Shown here piece by piece: positions 1 to 13,331 of a DNA stretch of 64,000 nt. This DNA is from Scedosporium boydii (lineage: Eukaryota; Ascomycota; Sordariomycetes; Microascales; Microascaceae): NCBI GenBank assembly GCA_002221725.1, contig NJFT01000020.1:186001-250000 (forward strand), read 5' to 3'. Made by a program: the position numbers and the translations under genes. Each line of letters begins with the position of its first letter. The stretch's first letter is position 1. The notes under the pieces are model-generated. The model saw only the letters and a program-made list of their open reading frames with translations. It made no database searches and was not told the DNA's origin.

Positions 1-3000
1 ACTAGAATTAAATAAATAGTAGTAAAAATAGTAATGGGAAATCTAAAGGCTCTAATAGCAAATAGCTAGCTTATAAAGGCTATGGTATAGTAGCTCGATA
101 TCAGTTACTAAAGGAATCACACAAACAATAAGACCCGGACCTAAGCAAGAACTATAGGAAATAAATATCATAGAAGGACAGTAGATCTACTACCTAAAGG
201 TGCCCATCGCCCTAGCTAGACAAGAATTCCTAGCTCTAGTAGATAGTAGGGTATAAGGGAACTTTATTTCCCTAATAATTATCAACTAGCTAGAAATACT
301 ATAGGTTATAAAAAACTAGCTATATACTCTAAATATATATAATAGAATACTAGTAGACTATAAAGGCAGAGTAGTTAGTATAGAGACTATACACTTCTAT
401 ATTACTATTATAAGAAGAGTTAACTACATTTCTTTTAATATTACTAAAATTACTAGATACCCTATTATACTAAGAATATTATAATTATAAATAAGGAACC
501 TATAAATTAATTAGGTAACTAATTAGCTTACTTAAAACAAGACCAAGCAAGGCCTAGGAAATAGCTTAGCTACTAAGTAGTATTAACTAGGAAAGTTACT
601 CTTAAGTAAGCTAAAAGCTTTTAAAATAATAATTTATTTTAAAGTACTTACTATAAAAAATTTAAATTACTTACTAAAGAAAAGATAGTATAAATAAGTA
701 TATATAATAAGAGCTATAATAACTTTTAAAACCCTATTATTAGTAGAAGGGATATTATAATATATACTTAGGAAATACTAGAAATATAATAAAATATTTA
801 CTAAAGAACTAGAAACTAGACTATCTAAATATAGCTAGTAAGATTATATAATATTATTAAAAGAAAGTACTTAACTAAAGTTTATACCTATCTATAATCT
901 TAGTAAAATATAATAATAAATATTAAAAGACTATATAGTAAAAATACTAAAGAAGGAATATATTAGACCCTTAATATTACTAGTAGGATACCTAATCCTT
1001 TAGGTACTAAAGAAGAATAGTAAACTATAAATATATATAAACTATTAACAACTTAATAAGATTACTATTAAAAACTAGTACTTACTACTACTTATCTCAA
1101 AGCTATAGGATATACTCTAGAAAGTATAGTAGTTTATAACTTTAGATTTAAGAAGAGCTTATAACCTAATCTATATTAAAGAAGGTAATAAGTAAAAAAC
1201 TACCTTTAGGATATACTTTAAGTACTTTAAGTACTTAGTTATACTTTTTAGATTAATAAATACTTCTATAAGCTTTTAGATAATAATTAATTACATCTTA
1301 TAAAAATACTTAGACTACTTTATAGTAGTATACTTTAATAATATTTTTATCTTCTTAAAAATATTAAAAGAATATAAGGAATATATATATAAAGTCTTAT
1401 AGAAATTGTAAAAAATAAAACTGCTAGTAGAATTAGCTAAGTGTAAATTCTATAAGTAATAAGTAAACTTTTTTAAATATATAATCTAACTTAAGAAGAT
1501 TTAAATATAAGAATTAAAGGTTAGAGCTATATTAGAATAGCCTATATTAACTAATATTATAGAAGTTAGAAGATTCTTTAGATTCTTTAACTTCTATAAG
1601 AAATTCTTAAAAGACTATAGTACTTATATATAAGCCCTTATAAAACTTACTAAAAAAGATAAACTATTCTAGTAGGGACTAAAGGAATAGGAGGCATTTT
1701 AGAAAGCTAAGTAATCAATATATAAGTAACCTATACTCTATTAGGTAGACCCCTTAAAACCCTTTAAAATAGAAATAGATATATTAGACTATAAACTAAG
1801 CATATAGCTAAGACAGTAAGATAAAAATAGTAAGATTTACCTAGTAGTATTTATATTAAAGAAACTTAATAGACTAGAGCTATATTATACTATCCCTAAT
1901 AAAGAACTAATAGCTATTATTAAAGTATTTAAAAAATAAAGATATTATCTTATTAAAGCTAAATATCTAATTATAGTATACTCTAATTATAAAAACCTTA
2001 TAGGATTTACTATAATAAAGAAGCTTAACTAACAACAAGTGTAATAGGTAGAAGAACTATCTAAGTATAATTTTAGAATTATATATATTAAAGGAAAAGA
2101 AAATAAAAGAGCTAATACTCTAAGCTGGAGACTAAACTATTTTTAAAAAGTATTAAAAGAAATAAGTACCCTCCTATACTAGAATAAGGAAGGAAACCTA
2201 TAATAGCTGGCTGCAGGCTACTAAATATAATAAATTAATCTAATTATAGAAGAAATTAAAAACTATTATATAAACTATAGACTATAAAACTAAATATAAA
2301 ACTAAGGGTAAATATAGATAATAGTGCCCCTAAATCTAGTAGAGAAGTTTATCTAAGTGATCTATAAAGTACTATATAATAAGTATCTAGAAATTATAAA
2401 AACTATAAAAAAGATACTAAAGAGATACTATATCCTATACTTTAAAAAAGTAACTACTAAAGTTATAGCTAGATATCTTTAATATAGAAAAAATAAAAAT
2501 CGACCTTATAAACCCTATAGGTAACTACAACCTATACTAGTACTAGAAGTACTATAGTAAAAGATTATTATAAATTTTATTATTAAACTACTAAAGTTAA
2601 AGAACCTAGCTACAGGAGTTAGATATAATAGTATTATAATAATAATTAATAAGCTAATAAAATATACTTACTTTATACTCTATAATAAATTTATAAAAGT
2701 ACTATAATTTGCAGAGCTGTTCCTGTAAACTGTAGTAATAAACTACAACCTACTAGAAGAAATTAATTTAAATAGAGGTAGAGTATTTATTTCTTACTTC
2801 TAGTAGAGTCTAGTAGATAGAATAGGAATTAACTATAAGCTATCTACTATTTACTATCTAAAGATATAAGGATAAGTAGGATAAATAAACTAAATACTTA
2901 AGATATACTTATAGTACTATATTAACTAAATAAGATAACTAGGTATTATTATTACTTCTAGTTTAGAAAGCTTATAATATTAATATATTAGAAAGCCTTA

Positions 3001-4290
3001 AAATATTACTATTCTATATTAACTATAGTATTAAATTATAAACTGGATTTAAGCTTATAGATATAAAAATATAAGTAGAATAGGCAATCCTTATAATAGA
3101 TAAGATAAAGGAGTTATATAAGTAGTTAAAAGAGGAATTATAGTTTATCTAGTAAAGAATAAAGTACTATACTAATAATAAGTAGCTTAAGAAATTAATT
3201 CTTAAGAGGGGAAGCAAGGTTTAATTACTATAAAAGAAACTAAAAACTAAGGACCCCTAAATTAAAATTATATAATTAAGTAATAAGCTCGATTACTAGA
3301 AACTAAGACCCCTCCTAGTTAAAAAAAAAGTTTTAGAAGTTAACTATAAGTTAAAGCTACTAGAAGGTATAGATAACTATCTAGTATTTTATATAATACT
3401 ACTTAAACTAGCTTATAGGAGTATATTACTAAGAAAATCAGTCTAGCTTAAAATTAAAAAATAAAAAATCTTTAAAGTAGAAAAAATTACTAACTTATAA
3501 AATAATAAAGGAATTATTAAATACTTAGTTAAATAAAGAAACTATAAAAAAAGTAATAATACCTAGGAACCTATTAAACATTTAATAGGGAGCCTATAAC
3601 TCCTTATAGACTATTATTAGAAGAACTTAATAAAACTAAGAGATCTAGTAGTGCTAGATCTATTAGCAAACTCTAGTTAATCTCTAAACTAGGGATAGAA
3701 GTAGAAGTGCTCTCTATAGTATCCTCCTCAGCTACCTATTCTATCCCTAATCTAATAACCTCTAGCACCCTCTTTCTATAAAGCTCCTTTTCTTAGCAAA
3801 TCTTTATAATATAAGATAAAGCAGCCTAAAGCACTACCTCTACCTCCTACTCTTCCTTTATAATATAAGACTACTCCTACTCTAAATAATCAACTAATGA
3901 ATATACTAGTTAGGGAAAGAAGAAAAGGAAGGAAAGAAAACTAATAAGTAAAATCTATAATTCTCTTAATATTATAATTAATATAATAGAGGAGGATATA
4001 GTAATTATAATAAAACTACTTTTCTTAAATAATATACTTATAGGAAGTATAAGAATTAAAATAAGCTATATACTTTAATATTTTAAAAAAATACTAATAA
4101 AAAAGGATATTATCTACTACTTAAGCTAGGTATTTATAATTTACTTTAAAAGAAACTATTAGAAAATAAGACTTAGAAATATAAGTTAATATAATAAAAG
4201 AAGGAGATAATATAAAGACTTATTAAGAAAGAAAAGGAGATTAGAACTAATAAGTCTTTAAGGACAAAGACTAAGGGAGAGAGGAAATTG
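1..4290 (+). mobile_element. Ty3/Gypsy retrotransposon 1, 5'-truncated by window, RIP-degraded
   Basis: Internal (pol) part of a Gypsy-type element. It is colinear with 7,680 to about 11,990 of the second element, so it can be read by comparison. The protease active-site region (LVDSG-like) lies near 235-270. The reverse transcriptase YxDD box is at 1331-1342, where both Asp codons have become AAT (Asn), as expected from G-to-A RIP. RNase H and integrase parts follow. No open frame survives and CA/TG dinucleotides are scarce. The 5' LTR and gag lie outside the window. The element is certainly dead; the family call rests on the order of protease, RT, RNase H and integrase-like segments. Confidence 0.85.
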
Positions 4291-4724
4291 TATTACAACC
4301 TAGCTATAATTTAGGCCACCTAGGGCAGTGAGAAATAGCAGGATCAGGACAAGGTTACGTGGTCGCTCCTTGGCAGTGCGACTAGGTAGATGTACTAGAA
4401 GCAACTAGCTACACGAGGAGGATATAATTAGGCAATTGCTAGAAAGGCAACTAGGTAGGCGCCTAGAGGGCAACTATATACTAAAGATAGATAGAAGAAG
4501 TATCTATATAAAGCTATAATGTTCCTTACTAGTCTAGTTATCTTCTAGACTCTTTAGTAGTTAATATAAGTAATATCTATACCCTATATTTATATATATA
4601 CTCTTAATACTTATTATTCTAAATACTACTTAACTACCCTACTTATCCCTAAATAGGGCCCTACTATCCTAGTACTTACCTATTCTATTAATTAGCTAGA
4701 ACCTAAAGTATTAGGATTGTAATA
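4291..4724 (+). repeat. 3' LTR of Gypsy element 1 (family A)
   Basis: About 434 bp, alignable end to end with the cleaner solo LTR at 36,277-36,710 (reverse strand) and with the LTRs at 4,938 and 11,998. The ends read TATTACAACC...GTAATA, the RIP-changed form of TGTCACAACC...GTAACA. The flanking sequence that resumes at 4,725 belongs to the Tc1/mariner element seen intact at about 41,800. Confidence 0.85.
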
Positions 4725-4937
4725 CTTATAAGATTAAGAGTTAGTTATCTTCTTAAATAAAATATAAGTATAGAATAATATAATATAAAAGTAATAGATT
4801 ACTATTTATAATATAAAAGACTTAGAAATATAAGCTTTTCTTTATATAAAGTTATATAGCTAGATATTTATAAAGATATTTATAGGCTTAGTAAAGAAGC
4901 CTAGTTTTTTCTAAGAAAAGAAATAGAATATTATTAT
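4725..4937 (+). mobile_element. Middle piece of Tc1/mariner element 1, between two Gypsy insertions
   Basis: This stretch of about 210 bp matches 41,795-42,005, the undisrupted middle of the third Tc1/mariner-type copy. It ends in ATTAT (4,933-4,937), which is repeated at 12,414-12,418 just after the second Gypsy element. The same transposon then continues to 12,898. The piece upstream of Gypsy element 1 lies outside the window. Confidence 0.8.
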
Positions 4938-5363
4938 TATCACGACCAGGCCGCGACATAGGCTGTAGAAAAGGCGGTGAGAAACAGCAGTAATAGCGAA
5001 GGCATGTGACTATAGAAAAGAATGATCAGTCGATCGAGGATTAACTGACCGATGATCGATCGGAAGGAGTCCGACTGGCCAGCCAGTCGAGGACTGGCCG
5101 ATCGACCAGCCTATAGGTACTGAAGGCAGATAGAAGAAATGTCTATATAAAGCTACGATGTTCCGTACTAGTCTAGTTATCTTCTAGACTCTTTAGTAGT
5201 TAATATAAGTAACACCTACACCCTATACTTATATATACACTCTTAGCATCTATTATTATAAATACTACTTAACTACTTTACTTATCTCTAAACAGGTACC
5301 TACTACCTTAGTACCTTCCTATTTTATTAATTAACTAAAACCTAAAGTATTAAGATTATAATA
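4938..5363 (+). repeat. 5' LTR of Gypsy element 2
   Basis: 426 bp. The U3-like first 190 bp still carry GC-rich blocks (for example CACGACCAGGCCGCGACA), unlike the matching part of the 3' LTR. A TATA-like TCTATATAAAGC occurs near 5,142. The 3' end corresponds to the GTAACA terminus of the family. Confidence 0.85.
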
Positions 5364-8300
5364 TATTAACTACTCCTATTTAGTAAGTAAACCTATCTAG
5401 TAATATACTAATAAATAATATATTAATTACTAAAGAAAGTACTACCTCTATAGAAGATATAAAAAAGGCTTATATAGCCTTTATTAAAGAAAAGGAATAA
5501 CTTAAAATAGAAGGATAGTAGCTTAAAGATAAGCTATCTACTAGCAATAACTATATTAAGTAGCTAGAGGACTAGGTTACTTACCCCTAATATAAGATCC
5601 TAGCTCCTAAGCTTCATAATAGGAAGAAAGAAGTACTATGAGGATTTTTAATATAGGCCTAAGCCTACCTCCTATATTATTACCTTAATCTTAATAGGGA
5701 AGAAGACCAGGTACTTACTATTACTACATTCCTTACTAGGGATGCCCTAGCCTAGTTTAAATCCTAAATAAGAAATTACTTAGAAAACCCCTTAATTAGA
5801 AACTAGAATAAAAAAACCTAAAAGCTTTTTAGAAAATATAAGGACTTTAAGTAAGCTTTAAAGGGTACTTTTAGTAACCTAGACAAGGAATAAGCTAATA
5901 AATAATAACTTAAAAACCTATAATAGAAAGGAGCTACCTCCTAGTATACTACTAAGTTCTAATAGGTAGTATCTTACCTTAACTAAGAAGATAAGCCCCT
6001 AATAGCCTAGTTCTATACTAAACTTAAAGATAAAGTTAAAAATAAATTATATAAGATAGATTAACTAGGAGACTTATCTAAGTATATTACTATAATAATA
6101 TAAATTAATAATTAATAATATAAGTAATATATAGAGAAATAAAGATAAGGATAATCTTATATTAAGAAAAAACCTACTTATAAGATTATTATATAGGGAA
6201 CCTATACTAGATTTATAGAACTTAGTACTAATACTATAAAATAAACTAATTCTAAGAGGCTTAGAGAGAAGTTAGGAAAATACTATAAATATAGATACTA
6301 TAGCTACTATATAAGGGAATACTAAATAAGATATAAGCCCAAGCCAGGCTATAAAAGACCTAATAGAAAGAAATTTAGATTTAAGCCTATACTAGAAGGA
6401 AAAACTTAATAGCTAGGAGCTAGTACTATTAATTACAAATCTTTATTATAGACTATATATTATAATGATAACTATATTACCTACTAAAGTAATAAAGATA
6501 GGGCTAGCTACTATCTAAAGAAACTATAGATACTTAGAATAATAAAGTAAGAAGAAATTACTAAGATCTTAGGGATTACTAAATAGATCTAGGAGACTAA
6601 AGAAGAACTCCTAAGGAAATTTAATACCCTTACTAGTAAGGACTTATTATATAAAGAGTACTATAATAAGGCTTATAAATAATACTATTAGATGCCTAGA
6701 TTACTATAGTAGTTTATATACTAATAGAACCTGGAAAAATAGGACTAAAAATAATAAGTAGCTTAGATTACCTAAAAATAAAAAGAATAGTTTAAAAACC
6801 TCCTAGTTAGCTACTATACTATACTTAAAGAAGAAAAAGAAAGATAAATACTTAGGGAAATTATTGAAAACCTAGAAGAGGAAGTAATCTAGTAAATCCC
6901 TAAAATTATAAGGGAAGACTTTAACTATAAATAACTAGAGTATAAAGTAGCTTAGTACTTAGAGGACTTCTAAAGCTTAACTAAATAATAGAACTACTAT
7001 ATAGAGGCTTTAAAATAGAAAAACTGCCTATACCTATAGAATAAGGAAAAATGAAAAGATTAGGAAGTATAAAGGAAGACTAAGGAAGCTAATATAAAAG
7101 TGAAAGTGGCAACTAAAGACTTAGATACTCCCTTTAGTATATAAGACCCTAATAATAAAATATAGGAAGAATAGAAGCAGTCTGTAAAAGAATAATAGAT
7201 AAACTGAAGGAAGGTAGTAAGGGGAGAAGCCCCCTTTGTATAGTATAAAGGTACTAGTAGAAGCTAGATACCCTATAAAAAACTTAATTAATATTATAAT
7301 AGGAAACTAAATAATATCTTATTAGACCTTATCGACCTTTAAAAATAAGTTAATAATCTTTACTATACTATTTTTAATAAAGCTAATCTTAATATAAGGG
7401 TTAATAATATAAAAGAAGAAGGTCTCTAAAATAATAAAAAATAATAAAAGGAGATCTAGAAACTCTAGTAATAAGTTTAAGGACTAGAAGAAGAAAGAGA
7501 ATAAAGGGAAAGGTTTTTAGAAGAACTAGAGGAGTAAGTATACCTCCTTAAAGGCTAAACAGACCCTATAGAATTGAAGAACCTCTATAAAGAACTTTAG
7601 GAGGGAGTAAATAAGTAGCTTAAACTTACTTAAAGTCTTATTAATAACTTATAAGAGATAGTAGAGCTAAATAAGTAGTAGTAAAAATAATAGTAGGAAA
7701 TTAAAAGACTCTAATAATAAATAGCTAGCCTGTAGAGGCTATAATATAGTAGCTTAATATTAGTTATAGAAGAAGTTATATAGATAATAGGACCTAGACC
7801 CTAGTAGGAACTACGAGAAATAAATATTATAGAAGGATAATAGATCTACTACCTAAAGGTGCCTGTTACCCTAGCTAGATAAGAGTTCTAGGCTCTAGTA
7901 GATAGTAGGATATAAGGGAACTTTATTTTCCTAATAATTATTAACTAACTAGAATTACTATAAGTAGAAAAATACTAGCTATATACCTTAAATGTATGTA
8001 ATAGAATGCTAGTAGACTATAAAGGTAGAGTAGTTAGTATAGAGACTATATACCTCTATATTTATATTATAGGAAGAGTTAACTATATTTCTTTTAATAT
8101 TACTAGAATTACTAGATACCCTATTATACTAGGGACTCTATAGCTATAAATAAGAAACCTGTAAATTAATTAGGTAACTAATTAGCTTACTTAGGATAAA
8201 ACTGAGTAAGGCCTAGGAAATAACTTAGCTACTAAGTAGTACTAACTAGAAGAGTTATTCTTAAGTAAGCTAAGAGCCTTTAAAATAATAATCTATTTTA

Positions 8301-11300
8301 AAGTACTTACTATAAAAAACTTAAATTACCTACTAAAAGGAAGAAAGTATAAATAAATATATATAATAAGAGCTATAATAGCTTTTAAAGCTATACTATT
8401 AGTAGAAGAGATATTATAATATATATTAAAGGAATATTAGAAGTATAGTAAAGTATTTACCAAAGAACTAGATACTAGACTACTAGAATATAACTAGTAA
8501 GACTATAAGATACTATTAAAAGAAGGCACCTAACTAAAGTTTATACCTATCTATAATCTTAATAAAGTATAATAATAAATACTATAAGACTATATAGTAA
8601 AAATATTAAAGAAGGAATATATTAAGCCCTTAATATTACTAGTAGGATATCTAATCCTCTAGGTATTAAAAAAGAATAGTAAACTATAAATATATATAGA
8701 CTATTAATAACTTAATAAAATTACTATTAAAAACTAATACCTACTACTACTTATCTTAGAACTATAAGATATATTCTAGGAAGTATAGTAGTTTATAACT
8801 TTAGACTTAAGAGGAGTATATAACTTAATTTATATTAAGGAAGGTAATAAGTAAAAGACTGCTTTTAGAATATACCTTAGATACTTTAAATACTTAGTTA
8901 TATCTTTTAGATTAATAAATGCCCTTATAAGCTTCTAGATGATAATTAACTATATCTTATAAGAATACTTAGACTACTTTATAGTAATATACTTTGATAA
9001 TATCTTTATCTTCTTAAAAATGCTAGGAGAATATAAGGAATATATATATAAAGTCCTCTAGAAATTATAAAATATAAAACTATTAGTAAAATTAGCTAAG
9101 TATAAATTCTATAAGTAGTAAGTAGATTTTCTTAGATATATAATTTAACCTAGAAAGATCTAAATATAGAAATCGAAGGTTAAAGCTATTTTAGAATAGC
9201 TAGTACTAACTAATATTATAGAAGTAAGAGGATTTCTTAGATTTTTTAACTTCTATAGGAAGTTTTTAGGAGGCTATAGTATTTATATATAGGCTCTTAT
9301 AGAACTTACTAAGAAGGATAAACTATTTTAGTAGGGACTAGAGGAATAAAAAGCGTTTTAAGAAGCTAAGCAATCAGTATGTAAATAACCTATACTCTAT
9401 TAAGTAGACCCTATAAAACCCTTTGAAGTAGAAATAGATGTGTTAGACTATAGTCTAGGTGCCTAATTAGGATAATAAGATAAGAATAGTAAGATTTACC
9501 TAGTAGCATTTATATTAAAGAAACTTAATAGACCTAGACTATATTATACTATCCCTAATAAAGAACTAATAGCTATTATTAAAGCATTTAAGGAATAGAG
9601 ATACTATCTTATAGGAGCTAAGTACCTAATTACAGTATATTCTAATTATAAGAACTTTATAGGGTTCACTATAATAAAAGAACTTAATTAATGATAAATG
9701 TAATAGGTAAAAAAACTATCTAAATATGATTTTAAGATTGTATATATTAAAGGAAGAGAAAATAGAAGGGCTAATACCCTTAGCTAAAGACTAGACTACT
9801 TCTAGAAGATATTAAAAGAGATAGGTACCCTCCTTTACTATAATAAAGAAGGAAACCTATAGTAGCTAGCTATAGGCTACTAGATATAATAAGTTAACCT
9901 AATTATAAAAGAAATTAAAAACTACTATATAGACTTTAGATTATAAGATCAAATATAGACCTAGGAGTAAATATAGATAATAGTATCCCTAAACCTAGTA
10001 GAAAAGTTTATCTAAGTAATTTATAAAGTACTATATAATAAGTACCTAGGAATTATAAAAACTATAGAAAAAGTACTAAAGGAATATAATATCCTATACT
10101 TTAAAAAGGTAACTACTAAGGTTATAGCTAAATGTCCTTAGTATAGGAAAAATAAGAATTAGCTTTATAAGCTATATAGATAACTATAACCTATACTAGT
10201 ACTAGAAATACTATAGTAAAAGATTATTATTAACTTTATTATTAAACTACTAAAATTAAAAGACCTAGCTATAGGGGTTAGATATAATAGTATTATAGTA
10301 GTAATTAATAGGCTAATGAAGTATACTTACTTTATACCTTATAATAAATCTATAAAGGTACTACAATTTATAAAGCTATTTCTATAAACTATAATAGCAA
10401 ATTATAACCTACTAGAAGAAGTTAACTTAGATAGAGGTAGAGTATTTATCTCTTACTTCTAGTAGAGCCTATTAGATAGAATAGGAATTAACTATAAGCT
10501 ATCTACTGCCTACTATCTAGAGATATAAGGATAGGTAGAATAAATAAACTAAATACTTAAGATATACCTATAGTACTATATTAACTAGGAATAGGATAAC
10601 TAGGTATTGCTACTACCTCTAGCTTAGAAGGCCTATAATACTAATATATTAAAAAGCTTTAAAATATTACTATTTTATATAAACTATAGTATTAAACCTA
10701 GGACAGGATTTAAGCTTATAGGTATAAAAATATAAGTAAAATAAGTAATTTTAGTAGTAGATAAAATAAAGGAATTATATAGGTAGTTAAAAGAAGAACT
10801 ATAATTTATCTAGTAAAAGATAAAGTACTATACTAATAGTAAGTAGCTTGAGGGACTAACCTTTAAGAGGGGAAGTAAGGTTTAGTTACTATAGAAGAAA
10901 CTAGGAACTAAGGACCCTTAAATTAAAACTATATAATTAAATAATAAACTTAATTACTAAAAACTAAGACCCTTCCTAGTTAAAAAGAAAGTCTTAAAAG
11001 TTAACTATAAGTTAAAACTACTAGAAGATATAGATAACTATCTAGTATTCTATATAGTACTACTTAAACTAGCTTACAAAAACATACTACTAGGAAAATT
11101 AATCTAGCTTAAAGCTAAAAAACAAGGAATCTTTAAAGTAGAGAAAATTACTAACTTATAAAATAATAGAGGAACTATTAAATATTTAGTTAAATAGAAA
11201 AACTATAATAAAAGTAATAATACTTAGGAACCTATTAAATATTTAATAGGGAGCCTATAACTCTTTACAGACTACTACTAGAGGAACCTAATAAAACTAA

Positions 11301-11997
11301 GGGATCTAGTAGTATAGAATCTATTAGCAAACTCTAATCAATCTCTAAACCAGGGATAGAAATAGCAATGCTCTCTATAGCATCCTCCTCTACTACCTAC
11401 TCTATCCTTAGCCTAACAATCTTTAATACCCTTTTCTTATAAAGCTCCTTCTCCTTCTTAAGATAACTAGTTTAGGATATAGCTATATTAAAAGTAGTAA
11501 GATAATAAGCTACTTTAGCCTCTACCTTTTACTCTTTATAGTCTAGATAGGATTACTCCTACTCTAGATAGTTAACTAGATATAAAGTTAGAAATATAGG
11601 ACTTACTAAAAGAAGGAAGGAATAAAGCTTATAAGCTAAGTTAGTTATACTGCTAGTATTATAGTTAGGATATTTAAGGTAAATATAACTATTATAGTAG
11701 GACTATCTCTTATAAACTATATAGTCTTAGAGAACTTTTATATTAAAATAAGAAGTATACTTAGGTATCTTAAAAGGATATTATCTAATAAGAAGGTTAT
11801 TAACAGCCTAGGTAAGATAGCTATAGTTTACTTAGAAAGACCTAGACTATAATTTAGTAATATAATTAAATATAATAGAAGGAAGGAGGGATATAAATAA
11901 GAAGAAAAATACTTACCTAAAGAAGAAAGTTAAGAAAAATAAATTAATAGGTCTTTAGAGATAAAGACTAAAGAGGAGGGGAAATTATATTATAACT

Positions 11998-12413
11998 AGG
12001 CTACAATATAGGCTATAGGAAAGACAGTAAGGAATAGTAGTAATAGTAAAGATATATAACTATAGAAAAGAATAATTAGTTAATTGAGGATTAATTAATT
12101 AATAATTAATTAGAAGGAGTCTAACTAGCTAGCTAGTTAAGGACTAGCTAATTGACTAGCCTATAGGTACTGAAGGCAGATAGAAGAAATATCTATATAA
12201 AGCTATAATGTTCCCTACTAGTCTAGTTATCTTCTAGACTCTTTAGTAGTTAATATAAGTAATACCTACACCCTACACTTATATATATACTCTTAGCATC
12301 TATTATTGTAAATACTACTTGACTACCTTACTTATCTCTAAATAGGTACCTACTACCTTAGCACCTTCCTATTCTATTAATTAGCCGAAACCTAAAGTAT
12401 TAGGATTATAATA
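11998..12413 (+). repeat. 3' LTR of Gypsy element 2
   Basis: 416 bp, homologous over its length to the 5' LTR at 4,938 but with nearly every C or G in a RIP context converted. It is followed immediately by the ATTAT target duplication. Confidence 0.85.
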
Positions 12414-12898
12414 ATTATAGCTTATAATTATATTTTCTTCTTTCTTCTATTATTATAAGCATTTCTTTATATTAACTACCTTTCTATCTTCTAGTAAGAT
12501 AATATAAGGTCTTATATAGTAAAAATGACTAAGTCTATCTTATATTTAATAAAAGTTCTAGTTCTTCTATAGCTAGTAAAAAGCCTTAATTTAAACCCTA
12601 TTGAAAATGTCTAGTTTATTATAAAAGATTAAGTAGAATATAAGTATGATATCTAGTTACTAAAACGACTAGAATTGTGTGCTGCGATTGAGGCTGCTTG
12701 GATAGCTATTCTAGAAACCTTTTTGCGGGATCTAACCCATTCTATGATCGAGCGGCTAATAAGAGTAATTACTACAAATAGGGAAATAGTATAGATACTT
12801 CTTTATAGCCTGTTTTTATATAGTAACTAAGGTATATATACTTCTTCTAAAAGTGGTCAGCAGGTTCCGATTTAACGTTTCAAATCCTGGTATAGGAT
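12414..12898 (+). mobile_element. Right part of Tc1/mariner element 1, ends at island 1 border
   Basis: C-terminal transposase coding remnant. The SPDLNPIENVW region is recognisable around 12,590-12,620 but carries stops, and the following helix region (12,660-12,790) parallels the better-preserved fragment at 24,578-24,907. The terminal inverted repeat (TTTAACGTTTCAAATCCTGG) lies just before 12,898 and is followed by a TA dinucleotide at 12,899-12,900, the usual target site of this superfamily. Non-RIP sequence starts immediately after. Confidence 0.8.
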
Positions 12899-12900
12899 TA

Positions 12901-13331
12901 TTATTATTTAGCCCAACACCAAGGTTGAATCTTTGCTGGCAACTGGAACTATTACCCTAGACTATCCAGCCAACTAAAGACTTGGCTATGCACCCCGGTG
13001 CGGGGGCAAGTTCGGGTGCGGGGGAGATTGATGGTTGTTTTGAACTTGGCCGCCAATGATAGCGATCATCAGGACAACTTTACGCACCCAGACCTTGCTC
13101 TACCCCGTCTTTTGCATTCCGTGAATCATGACAACAAGGAGACCTCGAGTAAATCGCTTACTCGCTGGTCGCTTGCGGAAATGAACATAACTACAGCCAT
13201 CCGCCGTCAGCCATCGATGCCATTTCCTCGTCGTCGTGCTCTTCCCCGGGTCGATCCTATGTTCATATAGCCTCCATCCTACACATCTCTCCATCAACAA
13301 CCGTCACATAAGGAACAGCAGCCACACAACA
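12901..13331. promoter_or_regulatory. Upstream region of permease 1
   Basis: Island 1 begins here. This 431-bp stretch separates the transposon end from the permease start. Short open frames are present but none resembles a protein. No ATCTAAGCGC motif is visible; if there was one further upstream, the transposon has displaced it. Confidence 0.4.

Larger units (their letters stand above)
4938..12413 (+). mobile_element. Complete Ty3/Gypsy retrotransposon 2 (family A), RIP-degraded
   Basis: A 7.48-kb element with LTRs at 4,938-5,363 and 11,998-12,413 and a perfect 5-bp target duplication ATTAT on both sides. The internal part runs gag-like (about 5,400-7,600), protease (LVDSG-like near 7,894-7,926), reverse transcriptase (YxDD box at 8,990-9,001, now YFDN), RNase H (near 9,425) and an integrase-like region (about 10,000-11,300). 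Stops interrupt every frame, so it cannot code for anything. The 5' LTR keeps many GC-rich stretches that are converted to AT in the 3' LTR; the two differ almost only by C-to-T and G-to-A changes. Confidence 0.9.

Noticed and set aside
13149..13170. Possible cluster motif upstream of permease 1 (GTAAGCGAT on the - strand)
   Set aside because: Matches too few positions of ATCTAAGCGC to be counted.
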